NCBI GenBank assembly: GCA_022925895.1
Contig: JAKSYS010000060.1
Span: 62,001 to 126,000, forward strand
Source: Fragilaria crotonensis
Taxonomy: Eukaryota; Bacillariophyta; Fragilariophyceae; Fragilariales; Fragilariaceae
Direction: 5' to 3'
Length of the DNA: 64,000 bases
This document shows, piece after piece, positions 11,911-21,497 of this stretch; positions within the stretch are counted from its first letter, which is position 1, and each line of letters begins with the position of its first letter. A program made the position numbers and the translations under genes. The notes under the pieces were generated by a model. That model was given only the letters and a program-made list of their open reading frames with translations. It did no database searches and was not told the DNA's origin.

Positions 11911-12398
11911 GTGAATCCTTGTAAAGAGAGAAGCAATGCACAGAATTGTCGAAGATTCAACAATGAACTCAAAAGATCACTGGACCTGTTGAACAACAGC
12001 CATTAAATGCCAGAAATACGGTAAAAGTTTTAGACAACGCCATTCACTGTGCCTCGGAAACCTAACTGGCGAGTATGCCTCAATATCAGTGAATTTAGAA
12101 AACACCAAGTCAAATTTTTGAAAAAATGGTTGCTGCAGTGAAAATCAATTCGCTATATCCATCACTTTGTTGATTCAATCAGAAATATATTTATAGTTTA
12201 TATTTTTTTGTTGATATCAAACCATATAGATTGATTATAATTCGAGAATTCACTGATAAAATTTGATAATAAAAATATTTAAGTATTATATCATTATAAC
12301 ATGTAGAAAAAACCAACTATATATAACTATTGACTATTTAAGTCTAAAAGTAACCACTTTAGTAAACATAAACCGTCATTAATGACTACATGTATATC
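11911..12398. other. AT-rich right subterminal region of the transposon, no gene seen
   Basis: It lies upstream of the transposase start (which reads leftward) and probably contains its promoter. It becomes strongly AT-rich from about 12110 to the right inverted repeat. No coding frame is supported. Confidence 0.6.
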
Positions 12399-12421
12399 AA
12401 CTCACAAAAACCCACCTTGTG
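12399..12421 (-). repeat. Right terminal inverted repeat of the CACTA-like element
   Basis: Ends CCACCTTGTG, the reverse complement of the left end. It is followed by AT at 12422-12423 and then the resumed Copia coding sequence. Confidence 0.85.
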
Positions 12422-13123
12422 ATGTCGTATGCGGTACACCCCGACATGAAAAGCCACACTGGCGGGAACATGTCCCTAGGGACCGGTGGTTTTATACCAA
12501 AATCAAGGAAGCAGAAACTAAACACCAAAAGCTCGACCGAAGCAGAACTCGTCGGAGCGAGCGATTACTTACCGAATACCATGTGGGCGAAGAATTTCTT
12601 GGAGGCACAAGGCTACGACATAGTGGAAAACTATTTGGAGCAAGATAACGAGAGCGCCATCAAGATGGAGAAAAACGGGCGATCCTCAGCTGGACCAAGA
12701 TCAAGACACATCGACATCCGATATTTTTGGATTAAGGATCGGACGGAGGCGAACGGCATCCGAATCCGACACTGCCCTACGCTACAGATGCTAGCGGATT
12801 TTTTTACCAAACCGCTACAAGGCGTCTTGTTTACCAAGTTCCGAGACGTTCTCCTAGGTTACGAACACATTGACTCTTTGACCCTGGACCCGGCGACGAC
12901 GCTCGAGGAGCGTGTTGGAAGTACAGTAAAGCGAGCTACCGGCCGCGGGACTGACGGGCCAAATCACGAAGAGATTACCGACGTACTAAAGGAAAGTACA
13001 GGAACGACGTGGGCGGACGTAGTAAGAAAAGGTGTGGACAAGGATAGAGAACGTATTCGTAGAGCGAATAAGAACGTTGTTTCGGGAGATCATTCTCTCG
13101 AAACAATTCCGTTAACGAAGTGA
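12422..13123 (+). pseudogene. Copia polyprotein C-terminal part (RNase H), detached
   Basis: Continues the Copia polyprotein after the insertion: SYAVHPDMKSHTGG, TKSSTEAELVGASD (RNase H Glu), EQDNESAIKMEKNG (RNase H Asp) and SRHIDIRYFWIKD, followed by the conserved TLQMLADFFTKPL. A charged C-terminal extension of about 90 residues precedes the stop. The frame joins the upstream part when one AT is counted, giving ASMSYAVH. In this copy it lacks its own promoter, so it should not yield functional protein. Confidence 0.9.
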
Positions 13124-14590
13124 AGTTTGATTGACTTTCCGCTTTATTAACAATAGTATCATTAGAATCCGACTAGCATCCACGTACCAGGTTTAAGCCT
13201 TCCGTACTGTCGGACCCTACGGTATTACAACAGTGTGAACAACGAGTCGACTATGAATCTGTGAAGCTGTGCATGGCGACTGTACCGGTACGCCAAGTAC
13301 GGAGCACAGTACCGTCTACTACCCATACATTATCCAGTATTAATAGCGGGACCCAGGACCCGCGACCCGCGGCGACTTATGCCAATGTTCAAGGTGCAAG
13401 GTGCAAGTTGAAACGCATCACCATTAAGGTTGATTTACTATTAAGCATGATGCGATGGACCTTTTTGTTGGATGCCTCGTAGATTATTCGATGCTACCAA
13501 CCTCATCACAATGGACAATCCTTAGGCCAGGAATTACTACAACAGTTGGACTTGGTAATCATGAACTAATTACCTTAGCAAATCATCTCGCCGCACGAGG
13601 CTTCCTAGGTCAGTCATCTCGGATCTCCAGTAGATGCAAATTACTCGCGGCGCAATAAAAGCGAAATTTTGGCTCCGCACCGCAACTGATAAAGCGCTGA
13701 CCACTTGTCCGACACGAGAGTAGTGTATATTTTAGATCAAAATGTAGACGCATCCAAAGGATGACATTCACATGTAGACAAATGTCGTCGATCGACAATA
13801 AATTCAATCCAAAATATACCCACCATGACGAGACTGCGATTCATTGACTAGAAGACATTGCAGCAAAGTCTTGCCTGCAAGAAAGGCGCATCGGAGGATT
13901 GCTCTTCAGGCTCTCAATAGTCGCTCGCAGCAACGGTTGCCTGCATATTGTTACTTGGGTACAACCACCTTGAGTACAAGTTGTCAATGTCACCCCTGTG
14001 GTTGTTATGTTTTAGTGAGATCATTCACTCTGCCGCTGGACGATCAATTACGTCAAGCCCCTCGACAACGTAAGCGTTGGTTACGGCTCGCGCGTCTTGC
14101 TACTTCCCATGCCTCATCGAGGGGAACGCGGCAACAACTGCTTTCTACGTATTTCCCGTATCAGGACGCCTCGACACAGCTCCCTCCTTTGACGGATCGT
14201 TCTCTCCTACCTCCGTCAGCACCTCTTTCTGTCCCACCAATCCTGGAACAACTGCCCCTTACAGCCTTTTTCAGATCTCGCTGTCCCTGATTCATCTCTG
14301 CTGCTGCAATGCATCTCTCATATGCTTCATTCATACAATCTACCTACCTGCACCACAGGTGCTTACGTTCGTGTATTCCCTGCTGCTGCATAGCACTCGC
14401 TATCGCTTATTTGTCCCGACCTGCCCCTAACCAATTCGCCCGCCCTTGAGGCCAGCAACATGAAACGAATCGACCTAGAAATAGATCGGTTATAAACATG
14501 TAATGAAGAGTTTAGTATATATTTTAGTGAGATCATCGATTGTGCAGACTCACAGTTCAGGAGACCTGTCCGAAATGGATAGGTTGTTAA
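13124..14590. other. Region after Copia polyprotein; probable 3' LTR and unique sequence, not resolved
   Basis: The 3' LTR of the Copia element should begin shortly after 13123, but without the 5' LTR its limits cannot be set; no convincing TG...CA pair was identified. Short frames around 13844-14430 show no domain. The motif TTTTAGTGAGATCAT occurs near 14005 and again near 14520, the only repeat noticed. Confidence 0.4.
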
Positions 14591-14716
14591 CTTGAAAATG
14601 AAAGAATGCCCCGGAGTGTATGAGGATCCCGATGTACCCTCTCTTCAGTCACGCAGAAGCCGTGCGATGCATTTTCCATTATGGTGCACGTAACAGTAAA
14701 ACAGGAAATAAAACAC

Positions 14717-14957
14717 ACCACACACCTCTCAGTCATCAGCATCAGTATGCACAATGCTGTAGGGCCATCTTGGTCACGGGCTGTCCTCGGCATGCGCATT
14801 ATCATCAAAGGATAAAGGATGTCAGCCACTCTACGTTCACACCACACATCTTTCAGTCATCAACATCAGGATACACAATGCTGTGGGGCCATCTTAGTCA
14901 CGGGCTGTCCTCGGCATGTGCGGGATCATCAAAGAATGTCAACCAATCTACGCCCGC
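14717..14957. repeat. Two-copy tandem repeat (124 bp) overlapping the 3' end of the membrane-protein gene
   Basis: Copies start ACCACACA at 14717 and 14841 and share AGTCATCARCATCAG, ACACAATGCTGTRGGGCCATCTT and GTCACGGGCTGTCCTCGGCATG. The right copy contains the stop and last codons of the minus-strand gene ending at 14898, so the left copy is a duplicated gene tail plus 3' flank. Confidence 0.85.
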
Positions 14958-16962
14958 AGTGGAACACTGTTCTGCCTCATCGCGCTCAATTTCGCTAGGA
15001 ATCCCGAGCCTCCTGCGTGCCACCCCCGAGCACGTCACGAAGGCGGGGCCGCTCATTTTTTCATCACACTGCAAACACTGGTTGAGCCACCCACTCTGGC
15101 CCGCATTCGCAACGTTGTTGTCTGCCATGAAACCGGTAAACAAAGTTTTCATGCACGTAAATATGCAATGTGCGGTTGTCGATTTCATATTGTCCGCCCA
15201 ACAAACAGAACAGTCTCGGCTAAAACGGATTTTCCCCTCCAAGCAATTGACCAGGTCATCGTAGGATCCAAGAACGGCTATGGGCCCACATTGTTTAGCC
15301 AACATCGCCACTGTCTTTCTTGTGGTGACATAAGTCTCAATATCTTGCAAATTGGAACAATATCCACAAGGGCCACAATGAGCAACAGTCATGTTCGCTT
15401 TTCGGGCATCGTCCGCCGATGAAAATGTTTGAAAGGGCACAGTGTCGTCCGTGGGGCTGAACGCGCAAACTGGATCAAGTATGAAGTATTGGGTCGTGTC
15501 GGGAGCATTCGCTGCAGTATCGTTTTCAGCTCTCGATCCAATCAATACGATGACAATAAAAAGATATACCAGGATGATAATGGCAAGAACCACCCTGAAT
15601 AGCCAAAAGTTGCACCTCTCCTGCCGCGAACGTTGCGTGATTCGGTAATCGCAGCATATCCGTTGGCATCGCCCCCTCAGGGGCGGCGTTGGTGTCGAAT
15701 CATCGTCGCCATTTTCGGCAACTGACGACAATTGAGAACAAACCGTTTCGCTTCAGAATGAATAGGATTACCCACAAATCCTCCGTACATTTCCTGAGAG
15801 GATGCTGGATTCTTCACGTGTATCTCGCTAGGTTGGACCCCAATGATCTGAGTCGCGATGGCCGCCAGGCACCAGCAAAAGGAACTCAAAATCATAATGT
15901 ACCCACCAGCTTCCAAACGACAGCTTCCGCTGCACGGGTCGCCGACGATCCTATTTTCCAGCTGTCCATTTGTGAGCGCCTGACAGGTGCAATACTTCGA
16001 TGATAGAACTACCAATGTCAGAAGGGTAAAAATCATACACAGCGTCATGCAAACGGCGATATATGTGCTCCCCTGCGGAGTAATGCGACGGTGCACAGGG
16101 TGAATGAAAAGCGCCCTGATAATCAAGATAAAAATGATGTATGTGAACAGCCAAAAAACGATCCAAAGGTTAAAGATGCTGCTGGTTGCAAGGCTGATAA
16201 TGAAGAGAGTGACGAAAATGATACCGATTCCCCAGGTCGCAACGTGGTATTGCATTGCTAAGGACATCGTTGTGAGTAATGCCAATCCGAGCATCATAGC
16301 TGACATACTCAAAGCTCTTGCCGCCACGAGTGCACCATCAAGATGATAACTGAAAAATAGTGCATCCCAAAGCTGACAACTACCGCCATGGTCTTCCAAC
16401 GTCCACAGGCCGTAGGCATCGCCAAGAAATCCAACCCGTGCACCAGAAAAGTATGCGCATGACCAGCTTCCAAACCCAGTGAAGAATGCGGCTGTCAACG
16501 TCAGGGCAAACGGAAATGTTTGGTAGGTCAATCCGTGTGGGCAGCAGGCCGCGCGAAGAGAAAGCCAGCTCTTGCTCATTCTTCTTGGTTGGTAGAAGAT
16601 TCGCGAGGTGCAAGCGACAGTAGAGAAGAAAAAGAGAATTTGGTGAGCCCTCTCCAATAATTCACCTCTTTCCCATTAGTGATACACACTCTGCGAAGCA
16701 AGCGAGCGAGGAAAACCTCTTACCGTGAATAATCCATGGGTTTCACGACGGACCCAGATGCGGCAAACGATTCTTGTGGTGGGGCATCACCCTTCTCGTC
16801 AATCTCGTCGTTGACCTCATCGACGGACATCCCCCCTGTTGCATCTGCTTCGACATCATCTTCCGTTAACGCTTGTGGGGGCACAACACTTTTCGCCTCC
16901 GCCACGTGATCCCCCTCGATGAATCCTTCAGCAACGTTGCTTCCGGCTTGATAGTCGCTCAT
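14898..16962 (-). CDS. Multi-pass membrane protein with Cys-rich C-terminal domain, three exons (unknown function)
   Basis: Exon model: 16962-16724, 16667-15772, 15721-14898, giving 653 codons with all phases agreeing. Intron 1 (56 nt) starts GTAAGAG; intron 2 (50 nt) starts GTAATCC and ends TCGTCAG. Intron 2 joins YGGFV to VAENGDDD in frame, which is strong support; the acceptor of intron 1 is less certain. The N-terminus (MSDYQAGSNVAEG) is acidic and soluble. Exon 2 holds about six hydrophobic membrane segments (for example IIFVTLFIISLATSSIF). Exon 3 has one more segment (VVLAIIILVYLFIVIVLIG), then a Cys-rich region (HCGPCGYCSNLQDIE, DCSVCW, CLQCDEKMSG) probably outside the cytosol. No enzymatic motif was seen. 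An upstream in-frame start at 17145 is possible but less likely. Confidence 0.75.
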
Positions 16963-17145
16963 GACATTTGGTTGTTTGTAGGGACCGTCAGTGCTGCGTT
17001 TTGTGAGTAGTACTCCAGTATGAGTGAAGTCGATTTTATGCACGATGTTTTTCAGTTTTAATGCGCGGAGAGTGGTGACAACGAGTACAATTGTATCATA
17101 CCTGGTACTTCGTCTTAGTACATCTCCTACTACTTCATACAGCAA

Positions 17146-19291
17146 ATACTGTTCTCATTCTGTTCGACATGACATGCAAACTGCAAACTTCTCGAACAAC
17201 AATTGGAAAGGCCGAGAAACGATCAATTCAGGATTCAAAACCGTCATTTACCGTACATTCCATCAGATTTTTTACAAATTGAATTCGTAGGTCGCTGATC
17301 CCCCTGATTCCACAAAACCAGCAACCATTTGTAGAAGAATTTCCATAGGGCACACAACATTCCACAAATCTGCCTGCTATTTCTGCATGACATATTGCCA
17401 CAATTAAGGTTGTGAGCTGTCACTCCTAGCTGGGCCAGTAACTATGTAGCATTTTCTTTTCTTTGAAATGGGTGCAGTTTGAAGCCGCCCGCTTGTGTCA
17501 AAGAGATAGTATTGCTGCTGATTACAACCTTCCCAGCAATTGGAGTCTTTCACCTGTCCATCACTTTTCTAATGCATGATGCTCATGCAGCCAGCCCCCC
17601 TATCTCACACCGAACTTGTTGCACCAGACCTTTTGGTAAACTCACCTCTACTCCCAGCAGGGAGGACAATCATTTTGTTGTGTTCAAATTGGTCAAAATT
17701 GTTGCATAAAATTCTTACATGCTGACGTATTTTTATTGCTTGTGTTGCTCTGCTGGTGCTGTTGAAGCAAAACCTCTTCTTCTTTGACAGAGGAATGGAC
17801 AAGCAATGTCTTCGATACTCCACAAGATTGAGTTTCCTTGTTGGTTTATGGTTCCGTTGTTTTGATTTCCCTTTTTTCAGGCTCGTAATCGTACGCAGCA
17901 CAGCCTACTAGAACAGTCATTCCTGGCTGAATGTGAACAAGAACGGAGTGTAGACATGGGACAAACTACTACTATGTGCTGAGTGTAGGTTAAAGAAGAA
18001 ATCAATCATGTTTCAATATCATTGACAGGCTCATTACTTCTTGCTTATTGTGCTCGCCAGCATACTTGTTAGACGTGCTGTTAAAATTGCACGTTGCATT
18101 TTCATCAAAAAGTAACATGAACTCTTGCATGGCGGGAGACCAAAGATCAAATGAAAGCTGTTCAAGTATGCCTCATTGTTGGCACAAGCAACAAATAAAA
18201 AGCACATGAGTGACAAATACTGCCAAAAGAGCAAGGACGTCGGTTTGGTATCTTTATGTTTGAGCTGCAGCTTGACTTTCCTTTTTTGGCACTCTGCTGA
18301 ATTAGATCTTACTGATTCATCTCCTGCTAACTTCCCAAAGCCAAGTTCTCCAGAAACAAAAGCTGAAAACAAGTTGGTACTGACCTTTGGTACAATCCCC
18401 GTGATTAGTCCAAGAAGATACTTACCAAATCTGCAAATGCCTTGTCCAGCCATCATGATGCATGGGATGACTTTTGCACCTTTGTCGATTATGCGTTTTC
18501 TTGTTATCATTGGCTGGTTTTTTTTCTCGTATTTTCTTTCCTATTGTGATGTGAAGTGCTGAGGAGGCATGTAATATCTCCAGAACTAGATAGCTAGCCA
18601 AGCAAGCTAACATCAAGATCTATAAATGGTGGTGTAACACAGAAGCATCAACAACTCTACTCACTGAGTGGTGGTGCACTCATTTGTTAAAGAAATACCA
18701 TTAGCTGACTTCGTTCATGTCAAAGGGACCAGGGGTTTGCATTGAAGTCGCTCCTCAACAGACATCTACTGGTGGTTTGAGAGACTGCCTTAGCAGGATC
18801 GTCCGACAGACGGACTGTAGGACACAGCACGAGCTATCGAAGATTCACACAATTTCAGAAGTGATGATGAACGATTCTACACAAAATAGCGAGGCCCGCT
18901 AGCGAGCCAAACTGTCATATCTACGTTGTTTGCAGTAGTGCAGTCGTGGATAATTGCTCCCCGTCGTCAAATCGATGCGTGTACAGCAGCTGTATGCATC
19001 AGATGTCATATAAATCAAAAAAGGATTCCAAACGAGGGCATCCGGCACTCTGCCGTAAGGACTACGAGTACTAAAGCACTTGAAGAGTACAAGTCTATGA
19101 TACATCCCAAACTACTTTAGCTACAATTACCGTAGTAGTGGTACATGTAGCGTGACAAAGCAAAAGTACCACTCGGAGACTCGGAGTATCATGTATGTTG
19201 GACGAAAAACAAACTTCCGATCGGTGTATGCATACACTGTTTTCTTCTTCAGCGTTGATCTAAAGAATCCAGCCACCCTGCAACCATTCCC
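17146..19291. other. 2.1 kb without a supportable gene
   Basis: Only short frames occur. The longest (minus strand, 18034-18510, 158 codons) has no recognisable domain and an atypical composition, so it is not called. No repeat or RNA gene was noticed. Confidence 0.5.
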
Positions 19292-20709
19292 ATGTCATTC
19301 CTTATTTCTCTGTTTGACGACAAGCTCGCTGATAATCGTGATCCCTGGATTAGTGGTGTGAAGATTCCAAGCTTCCAGGGAGCATTCGCAATCTTCGCTC
19401 CAGAGCCTGGACCATGGGTCCAACTGACTGCTGTAGGTGACGATGACAAAGTGCCCACGTTCGTGTCTCTTCAGAATTTGGTCTCACCGTTCCTGCTGGC
19501 GTAGCTCTTTGTTATGCAAATTTGTGTGCAATGTATCTTCGCAGCCATCATTTATCTTGTCATTATTCAAAATCGAGGAAAACGTTTCGCCTACGTTGTG
19601 GGATATGGGGTCGTCATCCCAGTCGCATGTTACTTCCCCTTTATGGTTTTGGAATATTTAGATCTCCAGAATCGTTGCGTGCGTCTATGCTTGGCGACGA
19701 CTCCAAACATTGTTGTCTTTCGGTGCATTGAGGCAATGCATGATACATCCCCGGCGGTCGTTGAGACTTCGTTGAGCCACTACGTGTCCTACTACACCAG
19801 TGTATTTGACTTTTTCTGGGATGAAAAGACAAAATCGCGTGAGAAGGTTTCTGCCAAGGAACTTGGCGACAAGGTCTATCGCATCGTCTGCCACTTTTTG
19901 GTGGTATCGTGCATGACGTCCTACCTGCTGCACTTTGATTTTAAGCCTTTCCCTTCTGACGTCAGGTTGACAAATTTCACTTGACTCTTGCACTCTTTGC
20001 TCCTGGCCAGTTACTGAACAATTACCTCTACATTCTACTGTTATACTCCACCCTTGCCTTATGCATGAATATGGCTGCGCTTGTGTTACATGCGCAAGGC
20101 TATCGAGCTGTCATCCCCTTTCACAATCCACTCTTCACGTCGAAATCGGCCTCAGAGTTTTGGGGAAAGAGGTGGAACGTTACGATCCATCACATCTTAA
20201 AGGTATGTGACTTTCTCATATGGAAGGAATGCATATCATGTCCTCAGCGTCAGGCGCAACCTCACTTTACTCCTTGTTTCGAAACTCCACGCTCGCAGCG
20301 AAGCGTATTTCTGCCGGTTCAAAAGATGGGCTACTCAACGACCGTGGCAATCCTTGCGGCCTTTGTGGTGTCAGGATTGATGCACGACTATGCTTGGGCA
20401 GTCCTCTTTGTGTCTACCTCGCATGACTATGATACAAAGGGAGCTTGCGTGGGTCGATGTTGGTATCCGCTCGTCGGAAAGCAGACTGTGTTCTTTCTCT
20501 GGTGTGGAGTTGTCATGCTTTTGGAGAAGTATGTGGGAAAGCTTCGTCCGGTGCAGTGGATTGTTCGCAACCTCCCGACAGTTGTTGTGTCGACGTTGGT
20601 GGTCCAGTCGGTACTTCCCTTTGCTCATTGGTTTTGTGGAGACTGGATTGTGGGACAGTACTTTCATGATTTCTCAGTGGGGCTCTTCAAAATTACCTAC
20701 ACAGTGTAG
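19292..20709 (+). CDS. MBOAT-family acyltransferase (wax synthase-like)
   Basis: Probable membrane-bound O-acyltransferase that esterifies an acyl-CoA to a lipid alcohol or diacylglycerol in the endoplasmic reticulum. Family marks are SASEFWGKRWNVTIHH and, near the C-terminus, FVVSGLMHDYAW with the His expected to be catalytic; about seven hydrophobic segments surround them. N-terminus MSFLISLFDDKLADNRDPW. Two introns are well supported: 19961-20010 (50 nt, phase 0, ends CCTGGCCAG) and 20203-20298 (96 nt, GTATGT...CTCGCAG, phase 0). An in-frame TAG at 19502-19504 interrupts the first part. It is removed if 19437-19544 is a 108-nt intron (phase 1), giving 388 codons; otherwise it is a nonsense mutation. 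The substrate cannot be predicted. Confidence 0.8.
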
Positions 20710-21440
20710 TTGTTCGAATGGTGCGATACGTTCACGCAAGTGACTCGCTGGCGCCACCAGATGTAATTGTGAGTTTGCATGTTGGTACGCGAGGAGTGAC
20801 CGTTGTTCAAGTGCTCAACATGACGAACTCTGACAATGATTGTATGCCTTGAAAAAATGCAATAGCGACATGTCAGATTTTGATTCTTGCCTCCACACTG
20901 GCTCAACTTTTTTCATCACACTTGCGCACACTTTAATCTGTGGCTCACTCCATGTCTAATGATGATTCTCATCAACTCCTAACATACCAGTAGTATCATA
21001 CGCTTGGCACTCTCCCACTTAGCTCAACATAGAGGTACCGAATTGAGACATTTAACACACTCTGATCTAGATAATGTCGAGTATTTCCGGGACGCCCAAG
21101 ATTAGGAAGCCCCAGTAGTTCCTGGTTCATCAGATCCTATACGTGTGATCGTTGCGATCTATCGACGATTTGTCGATACTCGTAGCTGTTTAGCAGTCCA
21201 ATAGGCGAATCGTACGTCTACCTCGAGTACGTCGAAAATAGTTCTACGGTAGTACTGCTACTTCTTAGACGGTACAGTCAAGACAGTCTGTTCTACGTCG
21301 GTATCAATCAGGACGTGGGCCGGGGCCACCAAACCTTGTTCCGCTTTTCGCCTACCAATCGAACTACTGTTTCTGCCGCGCCTCTCACAACTCGCCTCTC
21401 ATCAACCTCCCCAACAACCCTCTGGTCTCGATTGACAACA
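20710..21440. other. Intergenic region between the MBOAT gene and UTP6, no gene seen
   Basis: No coding frame is supported. From about 20980 onward GTAC and CTACG-type motifs recur. The 3' part must contain the UTP6 promoter. Confidence 0.5.
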
Positions 21441-21458
21441 AGCACCCACCACCCAGCA

Positions 21459-21464
21459 TATAAA
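21459..21464 (+). promoter_or_regulatory. TATA-box-like element upstream of UTP6
   Basis: TATAAA lies 34 bases before the ATG at 21498, within CAGCATATAAATCCC. The spacing to the ATG is very short, so if functional, transcription would start only a few bases before the coding region. Confidence 0.45.
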
Positions 21465-21497
21465 TCCCATCCCGTTTTATCTCCTTACTTTTTCACC

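Larger units (their letters stand above)
3095..12421. mobile_element. CACTA/Plavaka-like DNA transposon (9.3 kb) nested in the Copia RNase H domain
   Basis: Both ends begin CACAAGGTGG reading inward, with weaker matches for about 13 further bases. AT flanks each end (3093-3094 and 12422-12423), and the Copia frame is restored if one AT and the element are removed, which fixes the boundaries. The CACA termini and the encoded transposase (region resembling Tnp2/Plavaka transposases) place it in the CMC/CACTA group; CACTA elements usually make 2-3 bp duplications. Three gene regions are present: accessory ORF (minus, 3709-5130), HxD...H protein (plus, 6174-8269), transposase (minus, 8322-11910). 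Both ends are AT-rich (3128-3700, 12000-12400). All three genes carry frameshifts, so this copy looks inactive. Confidence 0.85.
1..13123 (+). mobile_element. Ty1/copia LTR retrotransposon, 5'-truncated by the window and split by a DNA transposon
   Basis: The polyprotein runs from the left edge to 3092 and resumes at 12422, ending at a stop at 13121-13123. The gap is exactly filled by a DNA transposon (3095-12421) flanked by AT on both sides. Removing it plus one AT gives a continuous frame across the RNase H domain. The 5' LTR, primer-binding site and gag lie left of the window. I could not define a 3' LTR after 13123 because its partner is not in view. The order integrase, then reverse transcriptase, then RNase H identifies Copia rather than Gypsy. 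The long open frame before the insertion suggests the Copia copy was intact when hit. Confidence 0.88.

Noticed and set aside
13124-14590. 3' LTR of the Copia element
   Set aside because: It must lie near here, but no TG...CA boundaries or partner LTR are available, so no coordinates can be supported.
18034-18510. 158-codon minus-strand frame
   Set aside because: No recognisable domain, no homologous neighbour and an atypical composition; plausible by chance in this 2 kb of non-coding DNA.
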